Assembly (NCBI RefSeq): GCF_018623035.1
Contig: NZ_CP076023.1
Span: 2,356,001 to 2,420,000, forward strand
Direction of reading: 5' to 3'
Source: Cellulomonas dongxiuzhuiae
GTDB lineage: Bacteria > Actinomycetota > Actinomycetes > Actinomycetales > Cellulomonadaceae
DNA length: 64,000 nucleotides
Within the stretch, counting starts at the first letter, position 1. Every line of letters begins with the position of its first letter. This document shows positions 26,594 through 35,999 of the stretch, piece after piece. A model generated the notes under the pieces. That model was not told where the DNA came from, ran no database searches, and was given only the letters and a program-made list of their open reading frames with translations. Made by a program: the position numbers and the translations under genes.

Positions 26594-27511
26594 ATGCGCG
26601 TGCTCGTCGCCGGGTCGTCCGGTCTGGTCGGGACGGCGCTCGTGCGGCACCTGCGCGAGTCCGGCCACGACGTCGTCCGTCTGGTGCGCCGGGCACCTCG
26701 CTCCTCCGGTGAGGCCGGGTGGGACCCGGTCGCCGGCAGCATCGACACCGCGGCGGTCGCGGCGAGCGACGCGGTCGTGGACCTCGCCGGCGTGAGCGTC
26801 GCCTCCCGCCCGCTGACGGCGGCGCGCAAGCGCGACATCGTGACGTCGCGCGTGCAGACGGCCGGCCTGCTCTCCCGCAGCCTCGCCCGCCTGGCCGCCG
26901 GCCGGGAGGACGAGGCACCGCGCGTGCTCCTGCAGGCGTCGGGCATCGGCGCGTACGGCGACCGCGGTGACACGCTGCTGCGCGAGGACGAGCCGCTCGG
27001 CGACACGTTCTTCGCGAACGTCGTGCGCCGCTGGGAGGCCGCGACGGCGCCCGCCCAGGAGGCCGGCGTGCGGGTCGTGCACCTGCGCACGGGCATCGTC
27101 CTGAGCGCGCACGGCGGTGCCGCGGCGCCCCTGCTCCTACCGCTGCGCGCCGGTGTCGCGACCCGGCTGGGATCGGGCCGGCAGTACTGGAGCTGGATCA
27201 GCCTGCTCGACGAGGTCCGTGCCATCACGCACCTGCTGACGCGGCCCGTGCGCGGACCGGCCAACCTGGTGGCACGCGCCGACCGGCACGAGGACCTGGT
27301 GGCGGCCCTGCGCACCGCCTGGGGCGCGCACCTCACGCTGCCCGTGCCCTCGCCCCTCCTACGAGTCGCCCTGCGCGACTTCTCCTCGGAGGTGCTCGGG
27401 TCGATCAACGCCGACCCCGCCGTCCCGCGGGCCTCGGGCTTCGTGCCCCGGCACGGCACGGCGACCGAGGTGGCGCACTGGCTCAGGGCGTCGCGCCGCC
27501 CGGCTCCCTGA
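26594..27511 (+). CDS. TIGR01777 family NAD(P)-binding oxidoreductase
   Basis: A 305-residue short-chain dehydrogenase/epimerase-like protein of the TIGR01777 (YfcH) group. Visible are the nucleotide-binding VLVAGSSGLVGTALVRHL, VVDLAGVSVASRPLTAARK, ASGIGAYGDRGD, and the C-terminal WISLLDEVRAITHLL typical of the family. The reaction is unknown. ATG 26594 is preceded 7 nt upstream by TAGGGT, indicating a leaderless message. Its last 29 bases overlap the 3' end of the convergent pseudokinase gene. Confidence 0.9.
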   Translation: MRVLVAGSSGLVGTALVRHLRESGHDVVRLVRRAPRSSGEAGWDPVAGSIDTAAVAASDAVVDLAGVSVASRPLTAARKRDIVTSRVQTAGLLSRSLARLAAGREDEAPRVLLQASGIGAYGDRGDTLLREDEPLGDTFFANVVRRWEAATAPAQEAGVRVVHLRTGIVLSAHGGAAAPLLLPLRAGVATRLGSGRQYWSWISLLDEVRAITHLLTRPVRGPANLVARADRHEDLVAALRTAWGAHLTLPVPSPLLRVALRDFSSEVLGSINADPAVPRASGFVPRHGTATEVAHWLRASRRPAP

Positions 27512-28883
27512 CGTCCCACACGCGCCAGCCGGCGGGCGTCCAGCGCAGGACGAGCTCGACGGTGCGCGCCGCCGTCGCGGGGACGTCCGTGCGCTCGCCC
27601 GTCGGCGCGACGCGCACGTGCGCGCTCATCGTCGACGTGACCTCGACGGTCACGTCACCGTCCGGTGCCGTGCCGGTGGCGGTGACGGTGGTGACGTCGA
27701 CCGTGAGCCCCTCGCTGCGGGCCCCGGCCAGGCCCCCGACCAGGGCCTCGTCCGCCGCGAGTGCCGGGGATCCGGCGACCTCGATCACCGCGACGCCGGC
27801 CGCGTCCGCCGCAGCGAGCGCCGCCGCGCGCAACCGGGTCAGCGCCGCGGCCGCGGCCGCCGGGTCGTGCTCGTCGGCCAGGGCGGCCCGGTCGTCGCCA
27901 GCACCCGGGCCCACCCCCGGCGCCGTCGCGGACGGCGACGCGACGGCCGACGGGGTGGCGGCGTCCGCCGGGAGGTCGGGCAACAACCGCACGGTGAGGG
28001 CCGCGCCGCCCCCGAGCATGAGGACGGCAGCCGCCACCACCGCCGGCCACCACCGCCGGCGTCGCGGCTCGCGGCGTGCGCGACGCGGCGGCGGCGGGGG
28101 CACCGTCGAGCGCGGGACGCCGCTGCGGCCGGTCTCGAGGGCCACCTGCGCCCCGGCGAGCTCGTCGGCCTCCGGGACCTGCACGGGCTCCGGCGAGGCG
28201 ACCGCGAACACCGCCTCGACGACGTCGTCGGGCGTGGCGCGGCCGCGCAGCAGCGCCTCGAGCGCATCGCGCAGGCGGACCGCGTCCTCGAGGCCCGCCG
28301 CCAGGTGGGCGTCGAGCGGTGGCATCAGGCCCAGGAGCGCGGCGACGAGCCGGTGCACGTCGCCGGTCGCGGTCCCCACGCCGCGCAGCGCCCCCCGCAG
28401 GTCCACCAGGACGGGGACACCACCCGGGCGCACCACGACCCGGTCGGCGCCGACGGCGCCGTGCGCGAGCCCCGCCGCGTGCAGGACGGCCAGCGCCTGC
28501 GCGACGGGCACGGCCACGGTGACGACCTCACCGTCGGCCAGCGGCGGCCGGGCGGCGCGCACGGCGGCGAGGGTCGGGCCGGGCACGTGCTCGCACACCA
28601 GGGCGACGCGCCCCGGTCCCAGCGGATCGACCGCCAGCACGCGAGCGAGGTGCGGGTGGTCCAGGCCCGTCAGCACGCCCGCGCGCGCGGCGAGCGACCC
28701 GTCGACCGGGACGTCGGCGACCAGCACCTCGAGCCACGGCCCGTCCTCGCCCTGCGTGGGGCGCGCGACCCACCACGAGCCGTCGGTCCCCACGGGCGAG
28801 GCGACGCGCGCACCGTGCGCCTGCAGGAGCCGGGTCACGTCGTCCGGTGGCGGGGCGGCGGTGTGCACCCCGCCATCCAACAC
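27483..28883 (-). CDS. Membrane-anchored pseudokinase
   Basis: A 466-residue protein. Residues about 30-225 follow a protein-kinase lobe order (HPHLARVLAVDPL, VALVCEHVPGPTL, LAHGAVGADRVVVRPGG, VPVLVDLRGAL). The HRD motif is HGA, the metal Asn is missing, DFG is DLR, the VAIK lysine is absent, and there is no lysine anywhere in the protein. One membrane segment (WWPAVVAAAVLMLGGGAALT, about 278-297) separates it from a roughly 165-residue extracytoplasmic domain ending LVLRWTPAGWRVWDVREPG, which may fold like an NTF2-type sensor. Probably a signalling scaffold. GTG 28883 is uncertain; GTG at about 28868 is possible. Confidence 0.75.
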   Translation of the reverse strand: MLDGGVHTAAPPPDDVTRLLQAHGARVASPVGTDGSWWVARPTQGEDGPWLEVLVADVPVDGSLAARAGVLTGLDHPHLARVLAVDPLGPGRVALVCEHVPGPTLAAVRAARPPLADGEVVTVAVPVAQALAVLHAAGLAHGAVGADRVVVRPGGVPVLVDLRGALRGVGTATGDVHRLVAALLGLMPPLDAHLAAGLEDAVRLRDALEALLRGRATPDDVVEAVFAVASPEPVQVPEADELAGAQVALETGRSGVPRSTVPPPPPRRARREPRRRRWWPAVVAAAVLMLGGGAALTVRLLPDLPADAATPSAVASPSATAPGVGPGAGDDRAALADEHDPAAAAAALTRLRAAALAAADAAGVAVIEVAGSPALAADEALVGGLAGARSEGLTVDVTTVTATGTAPDGDVTVEVTSTMSAHVRVAPTGERTDVPATAARTVELVLRWTPAGWRVWDVREPGGATP

Positions 28884-28925
28884 CGGCGTGCGGGCACGAC
28901 GTGCGCGTCGTCCACAGGGCGCTTG

Positions 28926-29972
28926 TCAGTCGAGGAGCTGGGCGACCCCGGTCTCGGCGGCGACCCGCGCCGCGTCGAGGACCCGCGCCGTGGCGACCGC
29001 GTCCGCGGGGTCGACGGGGACCGGACCGTCCGCGCGCAACCACGCCTGCACGCCCCGGTAGAGGTCGCCGTGACCACCGGGCGCACGCGGCACCGGTGTG
29101 CGCTCCGCACCCCGCACGAGCCAGCCCTCGTGTTCCGGCTCCCCCGGCCGGCGACCCGCCTCCTGCGCGTCGTCCAGCACGGCGAACGGCGTCGGCTCAC
29201 GCTCGAAGCTCGTCACGAGGTAGGCGCCGTGCTCGCCGAGCACGCGCGTCCTCGGTCCCGGCGCGCCGACGAGCCCGCCGCCCCACAGGTGCGACACGAC
29301 GTGGTGGCCGGTGGCGTCGGGCGCGTGCTCGAGCGCGAGGAAGACGTCGTCGAGTGCCGGCGTCGTGAGCGCGCGCAGCTCGGCGTGCACGCGCCGCACG
29401 GGCCCGAAGAGCTGGACCGCCGAGTCGACGAGGTGCGCCCCCAGGTCGAGGAGCAGCCCCCCTGCGACGGGGTCCTGCTCCTTCCACCGGTGCTGCGGCT
29501 GCGGGCGGAACCTCTCCCAGCGCCGCTCGAAGCGGTGGACCCGGCCCAGCGTGCCCGCGTCGAGCAGGCCGCGCAGGGTCAGCTGCTCGGGGTCCCAGCG
29601 GCGGTTCTGGAACACGGTGAGGCGGCCGCCGCGCTCGCGCGCGAGACGCACCAGCGCGGCGGCCTGCGCCCGCGTGGTGGCCAGCGGCTTGTCGGAGAGG
29701 ACGGCCAGGTCGGCCTCGAGCGCCGCCCGCACGTGCGCCGCGTGCTCGCCCGTGGGGCTGGCCACGACGACGAGGTCCACGTCGTGCGCGTCGGCGAGCA
29801 GGGCGTCGACGTCGGGCAGGACGCGCGCCGCCGGCCAGTCCGCGGCGACCTCGTCGCCGCGGTGGCGTGTGACGACGGCGACGACCTCCTGCCCCGTCTC
29901 GCGCGCGAGCCGGGCGTGGATCCCGCGCCCGGCTCCGCCGTACCCGATCAGCGCGATGCGCAGCGGCTCCAT
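28926..29972 (-). CDS. Gfo/Idh/MocA family oxidoreductase
   Basis: NAD(P)-dependent sugar or polyol dehydrogenase-like protein (348 aa). The Rossmann fold begins ALIGYGGAGRGIHARLARE. The catalytic-motif Lys is in SDKPLATT (usual EKP), and GGLLLDLGAHLVD carries the conserved Asp and His. The substrate cannot be read. ATG 29972 lies 6 nt after a TAGAGT -10 box. Nothing nearby suggests a sugar operon, so it probably acts alone. Confidence 0.88.
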   Translation of the reverse strand: MEPLRIALIGYGGAGRGIHARLARETGQEVVAVVTRHRGDEVAADWPAARVLPDVDALLADAHDVDLVVVASPTGEHAAHVRAALEADLAVLSDKPLATTRAQAAALVRLARERGGRLTVFQNRRWDPEQLTLRGLLDAGTLGRVHRFERRWERFRPQPQHRWKEQDPVAGGLLLDLGAHLVDSAVQLFGPVRRVHAELRALTTPALDDVFLALEHAPDATGHHVVSHLWGGGLVGAPGPRTRVLGEHGAYLVTSFEREPTPFAVLDDAQEAGRRPGEPEHEGWLVRGAERTPVPRAPGGHGDLYRGVQAWLRADGPVPVDPADAVATARVLDAARVAAETGVAQLLD

Positions 29973-29978
29973 GCCGCC

Positions 29979-29984
29979 ACTCTA
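29979..29984 (-). promoter_or_regulatory. -10 box, leaderless start at 29972
   Basis: TAGAGT on the minus strand, 6 nt before ATG 29972. Confidence 0.6.
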
Positions 29985-29992
29985 GGAGCCGG

Positions 29993-32269
29993 TCAGGCCA
30001 CGGGCGTCCGCGTGGGCAGCGCCGCGTGCGCACCGTGCTCCGGGCGTCGTGCCAGCGCGCTGGGCCACCAGGTGCGCGGTCCGAGGTCGTGGACGAGACC
30101 GGGGACGAGCAGGCTGCGCACGACGAAGGTGTCGACGAGCACGCCGAGCGCGACGATGAACGCGAGCTGCGCGAGGAACAGCAGCGGGATCACGGCCAGG
30201 GCGGCGAAGGTCGTCGCCAGGACGAGCCCGGCCGAGGTGATGACCCCGCCGGTCACCGCCAGGCCCCGCGTGACGCCCGCACGCGTCCCGACCGCCTGCG
30301 ACTCCTCCCGGACGCGCGTCATCAGGAAGATCGAGTAGTCGACCCCGAGCGCGACGAGGAAGACGAACCCGTACAGCGGCACGACCGGGTCGGCGTCGGG
30401 CAGGTCGAGCACGTGGTTGAAGACGAGGGCCGAGATGCCGATCGCCGCCCCGAACGACAGCACGTTCGCCGCCATGAGGAGCACGCCCGCCACGACCGAG
30501 CGCAGGAGCAGCATGAGGATGAGGAGGATCACCACCAGCACGACCGGGACGATCACGCGCAGGTCCCGCTCGCTGGCGATCTGGGTGTCGAGGGTCTCGG
30601 CTGCGGGGCCACCGACGAGGGCGTCGGGCGCCACGGCCGTCACGGCCTCGCGCAGGTCGGCGACCGCGTCCACGGCGTCCTGGCTGTCCGAGGGCGCCTG
30701 CGTCACGACGTCGACCCGGACCCGGCCGTCGACGACGACGGGACGTGCCCCGGCCGCGCCGGGCGCTCCGCCCGGCGCGCCGGTGTAGGGCGCGGCCGAC
30801 GCGATGCCCTCGACGTCCTCGGCGGCGGCGACCACCGCGTCGAGCTCGCTCTCGGGCACCACGACGATCGCGGGCTGCACCGCACCGGCGGGGAAGTGCT
30901 CGGCGAGCACCTCCTCCCCCGCGACCGAGTCGACGGGCGTGAGGAAGACGTCGGTCTGGCTGGTGCCCCCGGCGCGGAACGTCGGCACGAACGCGGCTGC
31001 GAGCAGCAGGGCGGCGGCGCTGACGATCCAGACGGGACGCGCGTGGCGCGCGACGAACCGCGCCCAGCGGGCCCACAGCCCGGGCCCCTCGGCGGGGTCG
31101 GCCGTCGTGGGGGCCACGGCGGTGGCGTGCTCGCCGTGCGTGGGCGCCTGCGTCGGGGAGGAGCCCACGCGGTGCGGCGCGCGCGGCCAGAAGAGTGCGC
31201 GCGAGCGGCGGCCGGCGACTAGGAGGAACGCGGGCAGCAGCGTGAGGGCGGCGAGCAGCGCCGCGCCGATGCCGATCGCGGCGACCGGCCCGAGGCTGCG
31301 GTTCGACGCCAGGTCGGACAGCAGGAGGCACAGCAGGCCGGCGACGACGGTGCCGGCGCTCGCGGCGATGGGCTCGAGCGACTGGCGCCAGGCGATGCGC
31401 ATGGCGTCCGCCGGGTGGTCGACGTGGCGCAGCTCCTCGCGGTACCGCGCGACGAGCAGCAACGAGTAGTCGACCGCCGCACCGACGACGAGGATCGACA
31501 GGATGCCCTGCGCCTGGCCGTTGAGGACGAGGATGCCCGCGTCCGCGAGCTCGTACACGACGAGCCCGGCCAGCGCGAGGGCGAACACGGCCGTCAGGAC
31601 GACCACCAGCGGGAGGAAGGGCGACCGGTAGACGACGACGAGGATGAGCAGGACGGCCCCGAGCGCGACGAGCAGGAGCAGCCCGTCGATACCGGCGAAG
31701 GCCGTGCCGAGGTCGGTGACGAAGCCCGCCGGGCCCGTGACCCACGCCTCCAAGCCCAGGTCGCCGGAGCCGCTCGCCGTGGCGCCGAGCTCGTCCTCCA
31801 GCGCCGCGCGCAGGTCGGTCACGAGGAGGTTGTTGAGGGACTCGTCGTCGACGAGCACCTCGGCCGCGGCGGCGTCCAGCGGGACGGCGAGGAGGATCGC
31901 CCGGCCGTCCTCGGAGGGCACGGGCGCGACCGGCCCCGTGAGGTGGTCGGCCCACGTCCCGTCCGGGACCGCGGTGCCCGGGAACTGCTCCGCGAACGCC
32001 GTGACGGCGGCGAGCTGCTCGGGTGTGACCTCACCCTCGTCCGCGGGGGTCAGCACGACGAGCGCGGGTAGGGTCTGCGTGTCGACGAACTCGCGGGAGG
32101 CCTCGGCCGCCAACGTGGACTGTGCCGACGACGGCAGGAACGCCGCGGCGTCGTTGGTCTGGACCTGGGACAGGCGTCCCTGGGCAGCGCCTCCCACCGA
32201 GGCGAGTCCCATCCAGACGACGAGCACCACGGCGACAGCGACCGCGCGGGCCACCGGATTCCTCAGCAT
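29993..32269 (-). CDS. MMPL/RND family transporter
   Basis: A 758-residue MMPL-type proton-driven exporter. It has the internal duplication: an N-terminal membrane segment, a large extracytoplasmic domain, a five- or six-segment block (with GAAVDYSLLLVARYREELR), then a second such half (with GVDYSIFLMTRVREES). Both segments carry the Asp-Tyr motif of the proton relay. The substrate may be a drug or lipid. ATG 32269 and ATG 32281 are both possible; I prefer 32269, because a CATGAT box lies 7 nt before it. It is divergent from a MarR regulator and shares a palindrome with it. Confidence 0.9.
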   Translation of the reverse strand: MLRNPVARAVAVAVVLVVWMGLASVGGAAQGRLSQVQTNDAAAFLPSSAQSTLAAEASREFVDTQTLPALVVLTPADEGEVTPEQLAAVTAFAEQFPGTAVPDGTWADHLTGPVAPVPSEDGRAILLAVPLDAAAAEVLVDDESLNNLLVTDLRAALEDELGATASGSGDLGLEAWVTGPAGFVTDLGTAFAGIDGLLLLVALGAVLLILVVVYRSPFLPLVVVLTAVFALALAGLVVYELADAGILVLNGQAQGILSILVVGAAVDYSLLLVARYREELRHVDHPADAMRIAWRQSLEPIAASAGTVVAGLLCLLLSDLASNRSLGPVAAIGIGAALLAALTLLPAFLLVAGRRSRALFWPRAPHRVGSSPTQAPTHGEHATAVAPTTADPAEGPGLWARWARFVARHARPVWIVSAAALLLAAAFVPTFRAGGTSQTDVFLTPVDSVAGEEVLAEHFPAGAVQPAIVVVPESELDAVVAAAEDVEGIASAAPYTGAPGGAPGAAGARPVVVDGRVRVDVVTQAPSDSQDAVDAVADLREAVTAVAPDALVGGPAAETLDTQIASERDLRVIVPVVLVVILLILMLLLRSVVAGVLLMAANVLSFGAAIGISALVFNHVLDLPDADPVVPLYGFVFLVALGVDYSIFLMTRVREESQAVGTRAGVTRGLAVTGGVITSAGLVLATTFAALAVIPLLFLAQLAFIVALGVLVDTFVVRSLLVPGLVHDLGPRTWWPSALARRPEHGAHAALPTRTPVA

Positions 32270-32281
32270 GCTGAGTATCAT
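32262..32281. promoter_or_regulatory. MarR operator palindrome and overlapping divergent promoters
   Basis: CTCAGCATGCTGAG (32262-32275) is a perfect 14-bp palindrome covering the MMPL start codon. It abuts TATCAT (32276-32281), a good plus-strand -10 for the marR gene, while minus-strand CATGAT (32277-32282) could serve the transporter. A repressor here would block both genes. Confidence 0.65.
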
Positions 32282-32323
32282 GAACCGCGAGCGGCTACTC
32301 GGCAAACGGGAGGACGCGTGACC

Positions 32324-32806
32324 ATGCAGCAGGGCCCGCCGCCGGACCACTGGCCGGTCGGCCGGATGCTCTCCGCGGCGGCGCGACGGATCGAGCGCGC
32401 CTGGGACGCCCACCTGGCGTCCTGGGACCTCAACCACGCGAGCCTGCCGGTGCTGGTCCACATCACCGTCGCTCCCATGTCGCAGCGTGAGCTCGCGGAC
32501 GCCTGCGGCGTCACCGAGCAGACGATGAGCCGCGTCGTGGCACGCCTCGTGCGCACCGGCTACGTCACGCGCCGCCCGCACGCCGAGGACCGGCGCCGCC
32601 ACGTGGTCGCCATCACCCCCGCCGGCGCCGCGGCGCTCGCGGCGTGCGCCGACCCCGGGCCCGCCCAGCAGGCCGTCCTGGGCCATCTGCCCCCCGACCG
32701 CCGTGCGCTGCTCGACGAGCTCATGCGCGAGGTCGTGGCTCCCTGGGGCGTCACACCCGGCCCGCCCGTCGACGCGGCCGACCGCCCGCCCGCGTCGAGG
32801 GCATAG
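32324..32806 (+). CDS. MarR family transcriptional regulator
   Basis: A 160-residue winged-helix repressor-like protein. The recognition region reads [20 protein letters not shown] followed by [20 protein letters not shown], whose DxR-containing wing is diagnostic of MarR. GGGAGGA lies 9 nt before ATG 32324; GTG 32318 is possible but too close to it. It is divergent from the MMPL exporter with a palindrome between, so it likely represses the exporter until a ligand binds. Confidence 0.9.
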   Translation: MQQGPPPDHWPVGRMLSAAARRIERAWDAHLASWDLNHASLPVLVHITVAPMSQRELADACGVTEQTMSRVVARLVRTGYVTRRPHAEDRRRHVVAITPAGAAALAACADPGPAQQAVLGHLPPDRRALLDELMREVVAPWGVTPGPPVDAADRPPASRA

Positions 32807-32809
32807 CCT
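32804..32809 (+). promoter_or_regulatory. -10 box of lipB, leaderless
   Basis: TAGCCT, 7 nt before ATG 32817; its first bases are the marR stop codon. Confidence 0.6.
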
Positions 32810-32816
32810 GACGCGC

Positions 32817-33503
32817 ATGCGCGTCGACCCGCTCGAGCTCGGCACCCGTCTGCAGCCGTACGTGCCCACCTGGGACCTCCAGCGCGAGGTCCACGCCGCG
32901 GTCGCGGCCGGTGAGCGCGAGGACACGCTGCTGCTCGTCGAGCACGAGCCCGTGTACACCGCGGGCAGGCGCACGGCGCGGTCCGACCGGCCTGTCGACG
33001 GCACGCCCGTGGTCGACGTGGACCGCGGCGGTCGCATCACCTGGCACGGCCCCGGACAGCTCGTCGGGTACCCGATCGTCCGCCTCGCCGAGCCGGTCGA
33101 CGTCGTGCGCTACGTCCGCGCCCTCGAGGAGGCGCTCATCCGCACGTGCTCCGACGTCGGCGTGGACGCGGGCCGCGTCGACGGACGCAGCGGCGTGTGG
33201 CTGCCTGCCGACGACGTCACGACGTCACCGCGCCCGCGGCGTGCGCGCAAGGTCGCCGCGATCGGCGTGCGCGTCGCGCGGGGCACGACCATGCACGGGT
33301 TCGCGCTGAACTGCACCGCGTCGCTCGACGGGTTCTCGCGCATCGTGCCGTGCGGCATCGACGACGCCGACGTCACGACGCTGTCCGCGGAGACCGGGCG
33401 CGCCGTCACGATCGCCGAGATCACGCCCGTCGTCGTCGCCCACCTGCAGGACGTGCTCACGCCCCTCCTCGCCGCGCGCGACGAGGCGACCGCCGACCGC
33501 TGA
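32817..33503 (+). CDS. lipB: Lipoyl(octanoyl) transferase
   Basis: Transfers octanoate from acyl carrier protein to lipoyl domains, the first step of lipoate attachment. Family motifs: [44 protein letters not shown] with the catalytic Lys, and [20 protein letters not shown] with the catalytic Cys at PCGI. The 228-residue length is normal. ATG 32817 is probably leaderless. It works with lipA (34162), and the E2 at 24622 is a substrate. Confidence 0.96.
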   Translation: MRVDPLELGTRLQPYVPTWDLQREVHAAVAAGEREDTLLLVEHEPVYTAGRRTARSDRPVDGTPVVDVDRGGRITWHGPGQLVGYPIVRLAEPVDVVRYVRALEEALIRTCSDVGVDAGRVDGRSGVWLPADDVTTSPRPRRARKVAAIGVRVARGTTMHGFALNCTASLDGFSRIVPCGIDDADVTTLSAETGRAVTIAEITPVVVAHLQDVLTPLLAARDEATADR

Positions 33504-33506
33504 GCG

Positions 33507-34010
33507 CTACGCGTCCTGCTGGATCGCCCGCAGAGCCGTCGCGATCGACCCGGCCCACGTGCGGACCGCCTCGAGGTCCCGGTAGTCGCCCGCGTCGGCC
33601 CGGGTGAGGGCCACGAGCGCCCGCTCCGAGATGTTGAGACCGTCGCGGTCCAGCCGCCCGGTGAACATCGCGACGTCGCGGGCGCCGGTGGTGCGCGCGA
33701 TGTCCGCCACGTCGTCCGGCACCGTCTCCGGCATCGGCGGGTCACCGACCGGGCCCGACCAGAACAGCCACGACGGCCGCTGCCGCAGCTGCCCCGCCTG
33801 CCGGTCGACCAGGTCGCGCAGCCCCAGCGCGAGCCTGCCGACGTACACCGCGGAGCCCATCACGACCGCGTCGTACGGATCGACGTGCTCGACGTCGTCG
33901 GGTTCGACCTCGTCGACGTCGTGACCGGCCTCCCGCAGCCGTGCGGCGACCTCCGCACCCATCTCCCGCGTCGCGCCGTGCCTCGACGCCACCGTCACCA
34001 GGACGCGCAC
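33507..34010 (-). CDS. Flavodoxin domain protein
   Basis: A 167-residue flavodoxin-like protein with FMN phosphate loop [18 protein letters not shown] and [11 protein letters not shown], resembling the HemG/protoporphyrinogen-oxidase-type flavodoxins. The actual reaction is unknown. GTG 34010 has a strong Shine-Dalgarno (GGAGGAGG), unusual next to leaderless neighbours. It is convergent with lipB and ends 3 bp away, interrupting the lipB-lipA pair. Confidence 0.85.
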   Translation of the reverse strand: MRVLVTVASRHGATREMGAEVAARLREAGHDVDEVEPDDVEHVDPYDAVVMGSAVYVGRLALGLRDLVDRQAGQLRQRPSWLFWSGPVGDPPMPETVPDDVADIARTTGARDVAMFTGRLDRDGLNISERALVALTRADAGDYRDLEAVRTWAGSIATALRAIQQDA

Positions 34011-34149
34011 CGTGCCACCTCCTCCAGGGTCGGCCGCAGCGCCCGGACCCGGGGTCGCGACCGTCTCGTCCAGCGTCCTCCTCGTCGTCCGCGAGCGCAC
34101 GGGACAGAGGTCCCCGTCACACCCCGGGACCAGCGCCACGACGGCGGGC

Positions 34150-34155
34150 TACGCT
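34150..34155 (+). promoter_or_regulatory. -10 box of lipA, leaderless
   Basis: TACGCT, 6 nt before GTG 34162. Confidence 0.6.
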
Positions 34156-34161
34156 GACGCC

Positions 34162-35175
34162 GTGACGATCGCACCCGAGGGACGCCGGATGCTCCGGGTG
34201 GAGGCACGCAACGCCGCCACCCCGATCGAGAAGAAGCCGGAGTGGATCCGCACCCGGGCGACGACCGGCCCGGAGTACAGCGAGCTCAAGGGCCTGGTGC
34301 GCCGCGAGGGCCTGCACACGGTGTGCGAGGAGGCGGGCTGCCCCAACATCTTCGAGTGCTGGGAGGACCGCGAGGCCACCTTCCTCATCGGCGGCGACCA
34401 GTGCACCCGGCGCTGCGACTTCTGCCAGATCGACACGGGCAGGCCCGCCGCGCTCGACACCGACGAGCCGCGCCGCGTCGCGGAGTCCGTCCAGGCCATG
34501 GGTCTGAAGTACTCCACGATCACGGGCGTCGCACGCGACGACCTGCCGGACGGCGGCGTGTGGCTGTACGCCGAGACGGTCCGCCAGATCCACGCGCTCA
34601 ACCCCGGCACCGGTGTCGAGCTGCTCATCCCGGACTTCAACGCCGTCCCCGAGCTGCTGGACCTCGTCAACGAGTCCCGTCCCGAGGTCCTGGCGCACAA
34701 CCTGGAGACCGTGCCGCGGATCTTCAAGCAGATCCGGCCGGCTTTCCGCTACGACCGTTCGCTGTCCGTGCTGACGCGTGCGCGCGACGCCGGCCTCGTC
34801 ACGAAGTCGAACCTCATCCTCGGCATGGGCGAGACGACCGAGGAGGTCGTCGAGGCGCTGCGCGACCTGCACGAGGCGGGCTGCGACCTCATCACGATCA
34901 CGCAGTACCTGCGGCCGTCGGTGCGCCACCACCCGGTCGCACGCTGGGTGCGTCCCGAGGAGTTCGTCGAGCTGTCCGACGAGGCCGAGCGCATCGGCTT
35001 CCTCGGGGTGATGTCCGGACCGCTCGTGCGCTCGTCGTACCGCGCCGGGCGGCTGTGGGGCCAGGCGATGCGGCGTCGCGGCCTGGAGATCCCCGCCGCG
35101 CTCGCGCACCTGGGCGAGCCGACGACGGCACGCCAGGAGGCCTCGGCCCTGCTCGCCCGCAGCACCGCGGTCTGA
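34162..35175 (+). CDS. lipA: Lipoyl synthase
   Basis: Radical SAM enzyme (337 aa) that inserts two sulfurs into octanoyl groups. Both 4Fe-4S motifs are intact: [12 protein letters not shown] for the auxiliary cluster and CTRRCDFC for the SAM cluster. The C-terminal Arg-Ser-Ser-Tyr (VRSSYRAG) that binds the auxiliary cluster is present. GTG 34162 gives [25 protein letters not shown] box 6 nt upstream indicates a leaderless message. The enzyme consumes a cluster per turnover, so A-type carriers such as ErpA are relevant. Confidence 0.96.
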   Translation: MTIAPEGRRMLRVEARNAATPIEKKPEWIRTRATTGPEYSELKGLVRREGLHTVCEEAGCPNIFECWEDREATFLIGGDQCTRRCDFCQIDTGRPAALDTDEPRRVAESVQAMGLKYSTITGVARDDLPDGGVWLYAETVRQIHALNPGTGVELLIPDFNAVPELLDLVNESRPEVLAHNLETVPRIFKQIRPAFRYDRSLSVLTRARDAGLVTKSNLILGMGETTEEVVEALRDLHEAGCDLITITQYLRPSVRHHPVARWVRPEEFVELSDEAERIGFLGVMSGPLVRSSYRAGRLWGQAMRRRGLEIPAALAHLGEPTTARQEASALLARSTAV

Positions 35176-35213
35176 TCCGCGGGACGCCGCGCGGGCGCAC
35201 GCGCCCGCGCCGG

Positions 35214-35219
35214 TAGACT
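35214..35219 (+). promoter_or_regulatory. -10 box, leaderless start at 35228
   Basis: TAGACT, 8 nt before ATG 35228. Confidence 0.55.
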
Positions 35220-35227
35220 CCCGGGTC

Positions 35228-35968
35228 ATGGCACGCGAGCGCTCCACGTCCCCGCAGGGCTCCTCCCCGAGCACGGGGACAGGCACCGGGAAGGTCAAGA
35301 AGACCCGCTGGTACCACCAGGTCTGGCAGGCGTTCCAGATCACCCGGCAGTCGGACCCCGCCGTCACCTGGATCATGCTCGGCGTGTTCCTGGGCGTCGT
35401 CGCGGTCGGCGCCGTGATCGGCATGCTCGTCGACCAGCTCGTCTACGTGCTCGTGCTGAGCATCCCGTTCGCCCTGCTCGGCGCGCTGTTCGTGCTGACC
35501 CGTCGCGCCGAGAAGGCCGCGTACACGCGCATCGAGGGTCAGCCCGGCGCCTCGCTCGCCGCACTCGGCACCCTGCGCCGCGGGTGGACCTTCGCGCAGG
35601 AGCCCGTCGCGGTGGACCCGCGCACGCAGGACCTCGTGTTCCGCGGCGTCGGACGCCCTGGCGTGGTGCTCGTGGGCGAGGGCCCGGACCACCGCATCGG
35701 CAAGCTGCTCGAGGCGGAGCGCAAGCGCACCGCGCGCGTCGTGTCCGGTGCGCCGATCCACCTCATCCAGGTCGGCAACGGCGAGGGCCAGGTGCCGCTG
35801 CGCAAGCTGCCCCGTGCGGTGACCAAGCTGAAGCCCCAGCTCACCAAGGACGAGGTGGCCGTCGTGCTGCGCCGCGTCACGTCGCTCGGCGCGGCGAAGC
35901 TGCCCGTCCCCAAGGGCATTGACCCGATGCGGGCGCGTCCCGACCGCAAGGGGATGCGGGGGCGCTGA
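35228..35968 (+). CDS. DUF4191 membrane protein
   Basis: A 246-residue actinobacterial protein of unknown function that follows lipA in M. tuberculosis as well (Rv2219). A polar N terminus leads into KTRWYHQVWQAFQITRQSDP. Two close membrane segments follow (ITWIMLGVF-type and VLVLSIPFALLGALFVL), then a cytoplasmic domain with GVGRPGVVLVGEGPDHRIGK and a basic C terminus. Leaderless ATG 35228. Confidence 0.9.
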   Translation: MARERSTSPQGSSPSTGTGTGKVKKTRWYHQVWQAFQITRQSDPAVTWIMLGVFLGVVAVGAVIGMLVDQLVYVLVLSIPFALLGALFVLTRRAEKAAYTRIEGQPGASLAALGTLRRGWTFAQEPVAVDPRTQDLVFRGVGRPGVVLVGEGPDHRIGKLLEAERKRTARVVSGAPIHLIQVGNGEGQVPLRKLPRAVTKLKPQLTKDEVAVVLRRVTSLGAAKLPVPKGIDPMRARPDRKGMRGR

Positions 35969-35999
35969 CGCGCGGGCGTCGCGACGGTCGGGCCAGGCG

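Noticed and set aside
24484..27519. A 1011-codon open frame on the minus strand opposite the E2 gene
   Set aside because: It is the antisense shadow of lpdA, E2 and the TIGR01777 gene; the sense products match families clearly, while this frame has no family motifs and implausible Arg/Gly/Leu repeats.
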